Shown here piece after piece: positions 1-7,425 of a stretch of 11,825 nucleotides of DNA. Position numbers and translations under genes: made by a program. Under the pieces are notes generated by a model, which saw only the letters and a list, made by a program, of their open reading frames with translations, was not told the origin of the DNA and did no database searches. This DNA is from Sulfurovum sp. (lineage in GTDB: Bacteria; Campylobacterota; Campylobacteria; Campylobacterales; Sulfurovaceae), in contig JAPHUJ010000291.1 of assembly GCA_026193735.1 (NCBI GenBank), positions 1-11,825 on the forward strand, given 5' to 3'. Position 1 is the first letter of the stretch. Each line of letters opens with the position of its first letter.

Positions 1-229
1 GCGGCTGAGCTGCTTTTGCTTCTGCGGTTGTTTTATAAAGTGGGATCATGATCTCATCACCACCCCAGAAGAATTTATCAAATTTGTTACCAGAAGTAGG
101 AGCAACTATAGCTGCTACTGACGGTTTTTCTCTTTTAATTGTGTAATCATAGTCTAACATTCTTTGGATAGCAGTTTTATTGTTGTTCCAAAAAATCGCT
201 TGTGTATCTTTCGTAAATAATTTTGACAT
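1..229 (-). CDS. aclA: ATP-citrate lyase alpha (large) subunit, N-terminal fragment
   Basis: This is the first 76 codons of AclA; the gene continues beyond the left edge. With AclB it forms the cytoplasmic ATP-citrate lyase that converts citrate, CoA and ATP to acetyl-CoA and oxaloacetate, the key cleavage step of the reductive TCA cycle. The translated start (MSKLFTKDTQAIFW...) matches, from memory, the region of human ACLY that follows its linker: LF-x-x-x-T-x-AI near residues 4-12, QRMLDYDY at about 22-29, KPSVAA at about 35-40, FFWG-x-x-EI-x-IP at about 53-63. The start is ATG at 229-227. An AGGGAG Shine-Dalgarno at 240-235 overlaps the aclB stop codon, so translation is probably coupled to aclB, which ends 9 bases upstream. 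The citryl-CoA synthetase/lyase catalytic parts lie outside the window, so the full subunit is inferred. Confidence 0.92.
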   Translation of the reverse strand, partial: MSKLFTKDTQAIFWNNNKTAIQRMLDYDYTIKREKPSVAAIVAPTSGNKFDKFFWGGDEIMIPLYKTTAEAKAAQP

Positions 230-238
230 GTTCTCTCC

Positions 239-1576
239 CTACGCTTCTAGTGCCATACGCACAATGTCTGTTACATGTGTTTCTGGGCCGTATACTTCAA
301 TATAAAGACCAAGTCTATCAGCCGCTTCTTTAATATCTTTAAGACCTTTTTCATAGTTTGGTCCTCCACGTCTCACATAGATCTTGATACCAATTTCTTT
401 CATTTTGTCTGCATACTCTTCAAATGCCTGAATGATACCTGTAAATGTTTTTGCAACATCTGTAAAGTTAGCAATCGCACCACCGATGATAAGTATCTTA
501 TCTCTTCCTTTCGCATCTTTTTCTCTCGTCATAAGGTCAAGAATAGTCTCCGCATAGAACTTAGTCTCACCAGTTGTTGGTCCACCTGAGTACTCACCGT
601 AGTTGGCAAGGTCATCAATACCGGCAAAGTCAGCAATTGTATCAGCATATACAACTGAAGCACCACCACCGGCAACCATTGTCCAGATACGTGCTTCTGG
701 TTTAAGTAATGTTAATTTAAGTGATGCACCAGTTTTAGCATCCGCTTCTTCGATAGCTTCAACTTCTGGAGATTTTGCTTCCATACCAAATGCAGTTGGG
801 TAAGAAACATCACCCCACTCTTCTACCATCATAAATCCGGCAGTATCATCAAGTTTTGCAACCATATCAAGAAGCTCGATCTTATTCCCTTGCATTACAA
901 ATGGATTGATCTCGAGGTACGCAAAGTTTAACTCTCTATATGCTTTAAAGAAGCCAATTGCAAATTTACCAAATGCTTCTTTATCTGCATCAGCAACATC
1001 TGCAGGGATATTCGCTTTAATTCTTTCAGCAATTTCTTCTTCAGTGTCAGTAATTTTGAATCTAACTTCCGTTACTTTCTCGTCCCAACCTTCTTCAACT
1101 TCCATTCCACCTTCAGCAGACATATAAAGCACATCATCATCACCAACAACTGTTGCAGAGATGTAATATTCTTCTTCTTGTGAGTGTGGGGTAAATGGTT
1201 CAACAATAAAGTGAGTCAACATATCTACCGATGGTTCACCTTTTGGTGTGTCACCGTCAAATGAAAAATAAACTGCTTGCTCAGTACTTGACTTTTCATC
1301 AATCCAGCTAATCGCTTTGGCCAATGATACATCACCTGGTTTAGCATCTTTAAAAAGTACTAAATCATTTTTACCTCTTTTACCAAAAAGCATATCTGGT
1401 TTTGCAACCAATGCCTTTTCGCTTAACCATGTATTTACTTTTGCAGCCTCTGCTAGTTCTGATCCATTTTGAACCATTACTGTTTCATAAGCATATGTAA
1501 AGTCTGAGAAATATTTATCCCAGTGCTTTGCCAAAATTGACTTTGCGTCATACTCTCTAATCGCCTTTTGAGCCAT
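239..1576 (-). CDS. aclB: ATP-citrate lyase beta (small) subunit, ATP-grasp/CoA-ligase type
   Basis: This 445-residue protein is the nucleotide- and citrate-handling subunit of the two-subunit ATP-citrate lyase and partners AclA. It corresponds to the N-terminal part of animal ACLY. An ATP-grasp region carries KPDMLFGKRGK (59-69), IVEPF-x-PHSQ (124-133) and LEINPF (221-226). A succinyl-CoA-synthetase-like domain follows, with WTMVAGGGASVVY (298-310), ANYGEYSGGP (324-333), ILIIGGAIANFT (361-372), VRRGGPNY (401-408) and ETHVTDIV (432-439). These blocks match ACLY closely and separate it from ordinary SucC. The length suits Campylobacterota AclB and is somewhat longer than I recall for Chlorobium. 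The start is ATG at 1576 with AGGAG at 1587-1583. It is the first gene of aclBA, with aclA 9 bases downstream. The acidic composition and regular codon use give no sign of transfer. Confidence 0.95.
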   Translation of the reverse strand: MAQKAIREYDAKSILAKHWDKYFSDFTYAYETVMVQNGSELAEAAKVNTWLSEKALVAKPDMLFGKRGKNDLVLFKDAKPGDVSLAKAISWIDEKSSTEQAVYFSFDGDTPKGEPSVDMLTHFIVEPFTPHSQEEEYYISATVVGDDDVLYMSAEGGMEVEEGWDEKVTEVRFKITDTEEEIAERIKANIPADVADADKEAFGKFAIGFFKAYRELNFAYLEINPFVMQGNKIELLDMVAKLDDTAGFMMVEEWGDVSYPTAFGMEAKSPEVEAIEEADAKTGASLKLTLLKPEARIWTMVAGGGASVVYADTIADFAGIDDLANYGEYSGGPTTGETKFYAETILDLMTREKDAKGRDKILIIGGAIANFTDVAKTFTGIIQAFEEYADKMKEIGIKIYVRRGGPNYEKGLKDIKEAADRLGLYIEVYGPETHVTDIVRMALEA

Positions 1577-1707
1577 CGAGTTCTCCTTTAATTTAGTTCC
1601 TTATAGTCTAGCATGAGATAGATTTAACTTTTGTGAAAGTAATATAAAGCATAGGTATAAAGTAAATATTGTGTATTTTAGAAACAGTTTTTTGAGATTT
1701 TAGGTGC
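1577..1707 (-). promoter_or_regulatory. Intergenic region with probable aclBA promoter
   Basis: This 131-base AT-rich gap separates the end of the membrane-protein gene from aclB, both read leftward. Other same-strand gaps in the window are 18 bases or less, so a separate promoter for aclBA is likely. Two -10-like boxes are visible on the minus strand: TATATT at 1646-1641 and TATAAG at 1605-1600. Neither has a convincing -35, which is common for sigma-70 promoters in Campylobacterota. The region ends in the aclB Shine-Dalgarno AGGAG (1587-1583). I found no strong hairpin with a U tract that would terminate the upstream operon, so read-through remains possible. The choice of box is a guess. 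Confidence 0.4.
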
Positions 1708-2793
1708 TTAATCAGAACAAGGAAGAATATCATAATATCTTAGCTGATAACGTTCTCTTCCATGTGCTCCATCGTAACACTCGATACCCTCAGATTTTAA
1801 CTCTTTAGCTAACAAATATGGTTTGTATATACGATATGCAAAATGCTTTTGGGAATCATCTAGCAGCAAAAATGATAATTTATGGCCTACGATCAAAAAA
1901 ACACTTAAAGCCAAAAAAGACATCACAACAATAAAACCGCGTTTATACCGCTTCTGGAATTGCGGTAACCGTACACCTATCGCATGATTAAATACATCTA
2001 GCATGAGAACAATAGAGATCATGACATAGGGAGCGAAATCTGTAATATAGACACGCTGCCTGATAGAGAGCAGCAAAGAGAAGGCAAGTGCGGTAAATGA
2101 TATGTACCAAATAAGTGTTTTTTTCTCTCTGAGTAAGATCCGATACATAGCATAGAAGAAATAGAGAAACAATAATGGTGAAAAAACGGTAGCATAAAAT
2201 CCAAATATCTCTGCAAAGTGTCCCGAAGGTCGTCCACCTATCTCTATACCTTTGGCTAAATAAATAAAAGCTATGAGAAAAGGCAGAGAAAAAAGAGCCA
2301 ATTTTTTCTCTTTATGCATCACCGCATAAAGTAAAACGGCAACAAAGAAAATAATGGATGCTTCATGAATAAAAAAAAGTGCAAGCATGAGTGGAGGAAG
2401 TAAAAGATAGTGGCCTTTTTCATAAAGCAACACAAATAGTAACACAAGTGGCAATACAAGAATAGATACATTCACCAAGGCTGTTGCAGTGAGCGTTCCA
2501 GGCAAAAGCATGAAAATAAGTGTAGAAAGATAAACATCTTCATTTTTATTAAAATGACGTCTGCTTAATTCATAAAAAAGTCCAATGGTCAGAAAGCCAA
2601 AAAAGAGAAAAAAAGCTCTAAATCCTATAAATCCAGCTCCAAGGCTTTCACCCCACCTCATCAATGTTCCTACAATATCATCCGAAGTATAAAGTATCTT
2701 TGCCTCATGAGGTGTTATGGGTGTTGTGGCCGCAAGATAAAAAACAGCTATAGCATAAAAGAAAAATGCTAAAAAGAAATACTGTTTTTTCAT
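1708..2793 (-). CDS. Polytopic membrane protein, probable GT-C fold (PMT/ArnT-like) glycosyltransferase
   Basis: This is a 361-residue integral membrane protein with about 10 hydrophobic segments: roughly residues 5-22, 52-74, 88-106, 107-124, 129-159, 164-181, 194-220, 227-244, 252-270 and 286-310. The first loop, just after segment 1, holds ITPHEAKILY (26-35). This resembles the PDEA-x-Y-type acidic loop of GT39/GT83 lipid-sugar-dependent glycosyltransferases, with H29-E30 in place of the usual Asp/Glu-Glu pair. RQRVYITDFAPY (246-257) at the start of a late segment resembles the Arg/Tyr...P motif of the same families. The soluble tail (about 311-361) contains C339 and C359. I infer a transferase that moves a sugar from a polyprenyl-phosphate carrier, but the acceptor is unknown. 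It could also be an uncharacterised membrane protein of the same fold. It follows pabA/trpG by 9 bases and is likely the last gene of the mqnE operon. The start ATG has only a weak AAGA-like ribosome site. Confidence 0.6.
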   Translation of the reverse strand: MKKQYFFLAFFFYAIAVFYLAATTPITPHEAKILYTSDDIVGTLMRWGESLGAGFIGFRAFFLFFGFLTIGLFYELSRRHFNKNEDVYLSTLIFMLLPGTLTATALVNVSILVLPLVLLFVLLYEKGHYLLLPPLMLALFFIHEASIIFFVAVLLYAVMHKEKKLALFSLPFLIAFIYLAKGIEIGGRPSGHFAEIFGFYATVFSPLLFLYFFYAMYRILLREKKTLIWYISFTALAFSLLLSIRQRVYITDFAPYVMISIVLMLDVFNHAIGVRLPQFQKRYKRGFIVVMSFLALSVFLIVGHKLSFLLLDDSQKHFAYRIYKPYLLAKELKSEGIECYDGAHGRERYQLRYYDILPCSD

Positions 2794-2802
2794 TATGTGA
2801 TC

Positions 2803-3372
2803 TTAGAGTTTTAAAAAATTGTCTAACATTTCATGTCCATATTCACTCATAATAGACTCAGGATGAAACTGTACACCATAAATAGGTTTATCTTTAATTT
2901 GCAGTGACATGATCTCATCATCATCTTTACTGTGTGATGTCGCGATAATGCAATCAGGTAAAGTCTCTTTTTTTACGGTTAACGAGTGATAGCGCGTAGC
3001 TCGAAACTCCTTTGGCAATGTTTTAAAAATAGGTGTCTGGGCATCTACAACAATTTGGGAAGTTTTTCCATGCATCATATTTTTAGCTCTTATTACCTCT
3101 CCACCAAAAGCTTGTGCAATACTCTGATGCCCTAAACAGATGCCAAAAATAGGCGTAGTATCTGCAAATTCTTTAATAACATCAAGTGTAACACCTGCAT
3201 CATCCGGAGTCGCCGGCCCGGGAGAGAGAATGATCTTCTCAGGATTCAATGCTTTTATTTCATCTATGGTCAGTTCATCATTACGTATAATTTTTAGATC
3301 TGCACCCAGTTCTCTGCAATACTGTACTACGTTGTAGGTAAAACTGTCATAGTTATCTATCATTAATACCAT
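2803..3372 (-). CDS. pabA: Class I glutamine amidotransferase, PabA/TrpG type
   Basis: This 189-residue subunit hydrolyses glutamine and passes ammonia to a chorismate-using partner: PabB for 4-amino-4-deoxychorismate (folate) or TrpE for anthranilate (tryptophan). The triad is intact, with nucleophile C79 in GICLGHQ (77-83) and H170 and E172 in VQFHPES (167-173). IDNYDSFTYN (5-14), LSPGPATP (49-56), MHGKTS (100-105) and RYHSL (127-131) are typical. The length is normal for a free-standing subunit. The MHGKTS and RYHSL blocks closely resemble E. coli PabA. TrpG is often fused to TrpD in this phylum, which makes PabA the likelier role, but sequence alone does not separate the two and one subunit may serve both. 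The start MVLMIDNYDSF fits the family better than the internal Met4. An AGAGGA ribosome site lies inside the end of the upstream gene, 1 base away. No pabB or trpE is in the window. Confidence 0.88.
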   Translation of the reverse strand: MVLMIDNYDSFTYNVVQYCRELGADLKIIRNDELTIDEIKALNPEKIILSPGPATPDDAGVTLDVIKEFADTTPIFGICLGHQSIAQAFGGEVIRAKNMMHGKTSQIVVDAQTPIFKTLPKEFRATRYHSLTVKKETLPDCIIATSHSKDDDEIMSLQIKDKPIYGVQFHPESIMSEYGHEMLDNFLKL

Positions 3373-3373
3373 T

Positions 3374-3826
3374 TTATATATTCCTCTTCATATCTACTGT
3401 CCAAAAGAACTCGATCCATTTATCTGCTTCCTGAACATACCAATTTGGAGCTATTTTAGCACTTTTCTTATAAAAAAGTGCAGCTGTTCTAAACCTAACG
3501 TTTGGATATGCTTGACGCAATACCTGTAGGACTTTCACTAAAGTGTCTCCACTATCTATAATATCGTCAACAATGAGTACGGTGTTGGCATATTTTAACT
3601 CTGGTATATTAAAAACTTCAACACTCTCTAATTTTGCCGTATCTTCATATCCAATAGTATTGATGCTATAGACTTCTCTGATATTGTAATATTCTCCAAG
3701 GAGTTGAGCTAAAGAAAGTCCTCCTCTGGCAATAGCGATGATACTGTCGAACTTCCAGTCTATTTTTTCTACCAATATCTTTGTATCAGTTAAAAAATCT
3801 TCATAAGGATAATAATGTTTATCCAT
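3374..3826 (-). CDS. Purine phosphoribosyltransferase, Gpt/hypoxanthine-PRT type
   Basis: This 150-residue type I phosphoribosyltransferase is expected to join a 6-oxopurine base (xanthine, guanine or hypoxanthine) to PRPP, giving the nucleotide in cytoplasmic purine salvage. The PRPP-binding signature is VLIVDDIIDSGDT (83-95), with the paired acidic residues D87-D88 and the SGDT loop. IIAIARGGLSLAQLL (29-43) forms the first PRPP-contact loop, and WIEFFW (137-142) matches the aromatic base-contacting C-terminal segment of Gpt-like enzymes. The length is close to E. coli Gpt (about 152). The base specificity cannot be read from the sequence. It sits between mqnE (1 base upstream) and pabA (1 base downstream) with no good Shine-Dalgarno of its own, so translational coupling to mqnE is likely. 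It may recycle purine released during futalosine-route menaquinone synthesis; that link is inference. Confidence 0.82.
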   Translation of the reverse strand: MDKHYYPYEDFLTDTKILVEKIDWKFDSIIAIARGGLSLAQLLGEYYNIREVYSINTIGYEDTAKLESVEVFNIPELKYANTVLIVDDIIDSGDTLVKVLQVLRQAYPNVRFRTAALFYKKSAKIAPNWYVQEADKWIEFFWTVDMKRNI

Positions 3827-3827
3827 A

Positions 3828-4889
3828 CTAGTAGGCTTTTAATTCATTATAAAGACTATCACGTTCTATGGGTTGAAAGCCGGAGTTTTTGATCAGTGCT
3901 ACAAAATCATTAAGATCCATACCATGAGAGCTCGCCGCACCGGCTGCAGACTGGATCGACTCTTTTTCAATGGTACCGTCTAAATCATCGCAACCAAATT
4001 CTTGAGCAATAAGTGCAAGATTAACTGACGCGGTAACCCAATATGCTTTAATATGCGGAATGTTATCTAACATAATACGGCTAATGGCATAGGTTTTGAG
4101 TATCTCTTGTCCTGACGGAAAATCTTTTACTTTTAAAAAGTTATTGTCTCTTTGGTATACTAGAGGAATAAAAGCATTAAATCCACCTGTTTTATCTTGC
4201 AGATCACGTAATCTTATCATGTGATCTATACGATGTGCTCTTGTCTCGACATGTCCAAAAAGCATGGTAGCATTGCTTTGCTTACCACGTTCATGCCATT
4301 TTTGGTGTATCTCTATCCACTGCTCTGAAGTGACTTTTCCTTTACATAGATATTCACGTACCTTTTCATCAAAGATCTCTGCCCCGCCTCCAGGCATAGA
4401 ATCTACTCCACTCTCTATCATAAGATCAATTACATCGTCATAAGAGATGCCATATTCTCTTGTTAAAAAGTCTATCTCTGCTGCAGTCATAGCTTTAATA
4501 TGCAGATCAGGGAACTGTTCTTTGATCTTTCTAAACGCACCCATATACCACTCTACTCCATCATTGGGATTATGTGCAGATACTATGTGTATCTCTTTAG
4601 CCCCTAATTGCTCTGAGTTTTTTACAATATCTAGTATCTGCTCATGCGTCATGGTGTATTGGTTAGGATTTTTTCTACTGGCAGAGTAGGCACAAAATTT
4701 GCAAATATCTGCACAGACATTCGTAGGGTTGAGATGACGGTTGATATTGAAATAACTTTTATTGCCATACTTCTCTTTACGAATTGCATCGGCAAGTTCA
4801 CCAAGCGTATAGAGATCTAAGTCATAAAGTGCTTCACCCTCTTCCTGAGTGAGTCTTACTTTGTTACGTATCTTTTGTATCAAGTCCAT
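3828..4889 (-). CDS. mqnE: Aminofutalosine synthase, radical SAM (futalosine menaquinone pathway)
   Basis: This 353-residue radical SAM enzyme is expected to join 3-(1-carboxyvinyloxy)benzoate, made from chorismate by MqnA, to the adenosyl part of SAM, forming 6-amino-6-deoxyfutalosine. The [4Fe-4S] ligands are C59, C63 and C66 in a CX3CX2C motif (CADICKFC), preceded by NRHLNPTNVC (50-59). Further family blocks are EIHIVSAHNPN, KAMTAAEI, SMPGGGAEIF, NATMLFGHVET and GGFNAFIPLVYQ in the barrel and C-terminal region. MqnC, the later cyclase, is the main alternative. The NRH-x-NPTNVC start, the EWYM-x-x-FRKIKEQ-PDLHIKA stretch and GGFNAFIPL favour MqnE. The start ATG at 4889 lies about 21 bases from a predicted transcription start, with only a weak ribosome site. 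It is the first gene of a four-gene leftward cluster and is divergent from glnD. Confidence 0.88.
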   Translation of the reverse strand: MDLIQKIRNKVRLTQEEGEALYDLDLYTLGELADAIRKEKYGNKSYFNINRHLNPTNVCADICKFCAYSASRKNPNQYTMTHEQILDIVKNSEQLGAKEIHIVSAHNPNDGVEWYMGAFRKIKEQFPDLHIKAMTAAEIDFLTREYGISYDDVIDLMIESGVDSMPGGGAEIFDEKVREYLCKGKVTSEQWIEIHQKWHERGKQSNATMLFGHVETRAHRIDHMIRLRDLQDKTGGFNAFIPLVYQRDNNFLKVKDFPSGQEILKTYAISRIMLDNIPHIKAYWVTASVNLALIAQEFGCDDLDGTIEKESIQSAAGAASSHGMDLNDFVALIKNSGFQPIERDSLYNELKAY

Positions 4890-4948
4890 CTGAGTATATC
4901 CATAGTTATTTTTGGGTATTATAGCACTAAAACATTAGGGAGCCCGGC
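4890..4948. promoter_or_regulatory. Divergent mqnE/glnD promoter region with shared -10
   Basis: This 59-base gap must serve both divergent operons. The bases at 4917-4923 read TATTATA. On the minus strand 4923-4918 is a perfect TATAAT preceded by TGC, an extended -10 pointing at mqnE. On the plus strand 4917-4922 is TATTAT, pointing at glnD. Predicted transcription starts near 4911 and 4929 would leave leaders of about 20 bases on each side. Neither direction has a recognisable -35. The glnD ribosome site AGGGAG is at 4937-4942, 6 bases before the ATG. The boxes are seen in the sequence; their use as promoters is inferred. Confidence 0.6.
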
Positions 4949-7423
4949 ATGGATGATGTAAAAATAGAAATAGAGGCCCTTCTATACGAAAATGCACCCG
5001 ATTTTAAAATAGCCAAAGTACTTAAACAGGATATTAAAAGCTACTTTGACACGCTTGAAGAGACTTTTGCTACTTCAGGAGGCAAAGACTTTCTTGTTAA
5101 ACACACAAAAAAAATAGACAGTATCTTAAAAATAATCTATAAAGTGGCACATAGAGCAATGTTTGGAGATTATGCGCCCATGAAAAACTCCATACCGATT
5201 TCACTTGCTGCCCTTGGAAGCTATGGACGCGAGCAACTCTGTGTACATTCAGACATTGACCTTATGATAGTCTATAAAGAAATCCCCGGATACAACCTCA
5301 AAGAGATGATAGAAAAAATACTATATATCCTTTGGGATACTGGGCTAAAACTTGGACATCGTGTTCATACGGTCGAAGAACTCTATGAAGTTTCAAAAAC
5401 GGACATTACCATAAAAACAGCACTCATAGAATCACGTTTTATAGAAGGTTCAAATTTCATCTGGATGGAAACGCAAAATGTCCTTAATCAGATACGTCAT
5501 GATGATATAAAGGGATACATACAAAGTAAACTTATTGAGCAAGAGGATAAGCACAGAAGATTCCCTCTTACTATGGAACCTAACCTTAAAGATGGTATAG
5601 GTGGATTCCGTGATGCCAATCTTGTTTTTTGGATAGGAAAAATACTTTTTAACGTTAACAATATCAAGAATATGCCTTCTTATATTGTGGATGAGAAAGA
5701 GTATAGGACGTTCCGTATTGCCTTAGAGTTTCTCTTTCGTGTACGTTCTGCTTTACACTTGGTAGCGCATAAAAAAGAAGACAAATTACGCCTTGACCTC
5801 ATCCCTGATATTGCACGCTTACTCGGCTACCAAGAGGGAGCAAAGGGACAAATGCTCTGTGCCCAGAAGGTCACTGAAAGTTTAAAGATCATCAGACTTT
5901 ACAGTACGATTTGGCTTGATATTTTAACCTATACATATACCGTTGATGATCCAGAGAAAAATTTCATCTATCCTAAAAAAGAAAAACAAAGTTTCAACAT
6001 TCTTTTGCAACAACTCTGTGAGAATGCGAAGAAACCCTTTAATGCCCATCCTACTTTTCTACACAAGTTAATCACAGCAGAAAAACCAGAACGTCCGGAT
6101 GACACACTTTACAAAACCATTCGCAGCATATTTACCCAGCCATACAGCTACTCTATACTTAACACTCTCTCTTATGTACAACTTCTTAAGTATGCTATAC
6201 CTGCTGTCAAAAAAGTAATTGACCTGCCTCAATTTGATGGCTACCACCAGTTTGCAGTTGATATACACTCTATACGCTGTGTCTACCATCTTGAACATAT
6301 AGAAAATATTTTTATACAAAAACTTTTTGATGCATTGGATGATGAAGAAAAAATGATGCTCAAAGTTGTCACATTTTTACATGATGCAGGGAAAGGACGT
6401 AAGCGAGACCACCATTATGTAGGTGTCTCGCTTTTTAAAATATTTGCAGAGAAGATCCACATCAAACCGGAATATATTAAACAAGGCGAAACACTTATAC
6501 TCTATCATACACTCATGAGCAATACTGCACAGAGAAAAGATGTCTATAATGAAAAAACGATTCTGGATTTTGCATCACGTTTTCCGACTAAAAAACTATT
6601 AGATATGATCTACATACTCACTTATGCAGATATGCATGGTGTAGGGGAAGGTATATACAATGCTTTTAATGCAAAGCTTATTAAAACCCTTTACATCCAA
6701 TCAGTGGAAGCCCTAAAACATCCTACTATGTTAGATGTGGCAACCAAGCGTCTTAAAAAAGAACAAACCCTCGCAAGAAATGTACTTTTTCAAACGCTCA
6801 GTCCCACACAGAAAAAGAAAGTATTACAGATTCCTTCGGATTTACTCTTTTTGCGTTACAGCCCTGCCAAGATAGTCGAAATAGCGCAAAAAGCTTTTGT
6901 CACCAAAGCCTATACTTTTGAAATACACAGCAAAGAGCACTTGACCATTGAAGTCATTCGAAGGAAATCATTTAATATTGCCTATCTCCTGGGAAAACTC
7001 TCAACACTCGGGGTAGTCAATATGGATATTTGTAAACTTTTTGATGAACTGAAGTATTTTAAAATAGATTTTTCGGGTAAGGTAGCTAAAGAAGATATCA
7101 TACAAATCGAAATGATACTTCATGATTCATTTAATGAAAAAAAGGCTCATCTGCAATCTATACCTGTCATTCATAAAGAGGAACTTACTATTGATTGTGA
7201 ACATTCCAAAACATATGCTCTTATGGATCTTGACTGCAAAGACCAGAAAGGTTTGGTAGCCTATATTATCGGTACCTTTGATGAAATGGGTATTGACATT
7301 GCAACTGCCAAGGTTCATACACTCAAAAATCATGCAAGAGACATGTTTCTCATCGAAAAGAATGGAAACCTTTGTCATAATACAGACAAAGTAATAGATA
7401 AATTAACTGGGGAAAAGGGATAG
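4949..7423 (+). CDS. glnD: Bifunctional [PII] uridylyltransferase/uridylyl-removing enzyme
   Basis: This 824-residue GlnD is the glutamine sensor that uridylylates the PII signal protein when glutamine is low and removes UMP when it is high. The nucleotidyltransferase domain carries ALGSYGREQ (88-96) and HSDIDLMIV (100-108), with D102 and D104 as likely metal ligands. LKDGIGGFRD (213-222) is the usual GlnD block after it. The HD hydrolase domain includes YHQFAVDIHSIR (432-443) and FLHDAGKGRKRDHH (476-489). Two C-terminal ACT regions lie at about 663-725 and 754-820. The second is clear (DQKGLVAYIIGTFDEMGIDI), whereas the first is diverged. The protein is shorter than E. coli GlnD (about 890). 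All core motifs are intact, so both activities are expected. The start ATG is fixed by AGGGAG six bases upstream. It is the first gene of a rightward operon, with glmS starting 2 bases after its stop. No glnB/glnK is in the window. Confidence 0.92.
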   Translation: MDDVKIEIEALLYENAPDFKIAKVLKQDIKSYFDTLEETFATSGGKDFLVKHTKKIDSILKIIYKVAHRAMFGDYAPMKNSIPISLAALGSYGREQLCVHSDIDLMIVYKEIPGYNLKEMIEKILYILWDTGLKLGHRVHTVEELYEVSKTDITIKTALIESRFIEGSNFIWMETQNVLNQIRHDDIKGYIQSKLIEQEDKHRRFPLTMEPNLKDGIGGFRDANLVFWIGKILFNVNNIKNMPSYIVDEKEYRTFRIALEFLFRVRSALHLVAHKKEDKLRLDLIPDIARLLGYQEGAKGQMLCAQKVTESLKIIRLYSTIWLDILTYTYTVDDPEKNFIYPKKEKQSFNILLQQLCENAKKPFNAHPTFLHKLITAEKPERPDDTLYKTIRSIFTQPYSYSILNTLSYVQLLKYAIPAVKKVIDLPQFDGYHQFAVDIHSIRCVYHLEHIENIFIQKLFDALDDEEKMMLKVVTFLHDAGKGRKRDHHYVGVSLFKIFAEKIHIKPEYIKQGETLILYHTLMSNTAQRKDVYNEKTILDFASRFPTKKLLDMIYILTYADMHGVGEGIYNAFNAKLIKTLYIQSVEALKHPTMLDVATKRLKKEQTLARNVLFQTLSPTQKKKVLQIPSDLLFLRYSPAKIVEIAQKAFVTKAYTFEIHSKEHLTIEVIRRKSFNIAYLLGKLSTLGVVNMDICKLFDELKYFKIDFSGKVAKEDIIQIEMILHDSFNEKKAHLQSIPVIHKEELTIDCEHSKTYALMDLDCKDQKGLVAYIIGTFDEMGIDIATAKVHTLKNHARDMFLIEKNGNLCHNTDKVIDKLTGEKG

Positions 7424-7425
7424 AT

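Noticed and set aside
275..1127. Several plus-strand open frames of 66-104 codons opposite aclB.
   Set aside because: They are antisense shadows of a strongly conserved gene, with no ribosome sites or recognisable motifs.
1681..1707. Short AAAC-T-GTTT palindrome after the membrane-protein gene as an operator or terminator.
   Set aside because: The arms are only four bases in very AT-rich DNA, so it is expected by chance, and there is no U tract in the right place.
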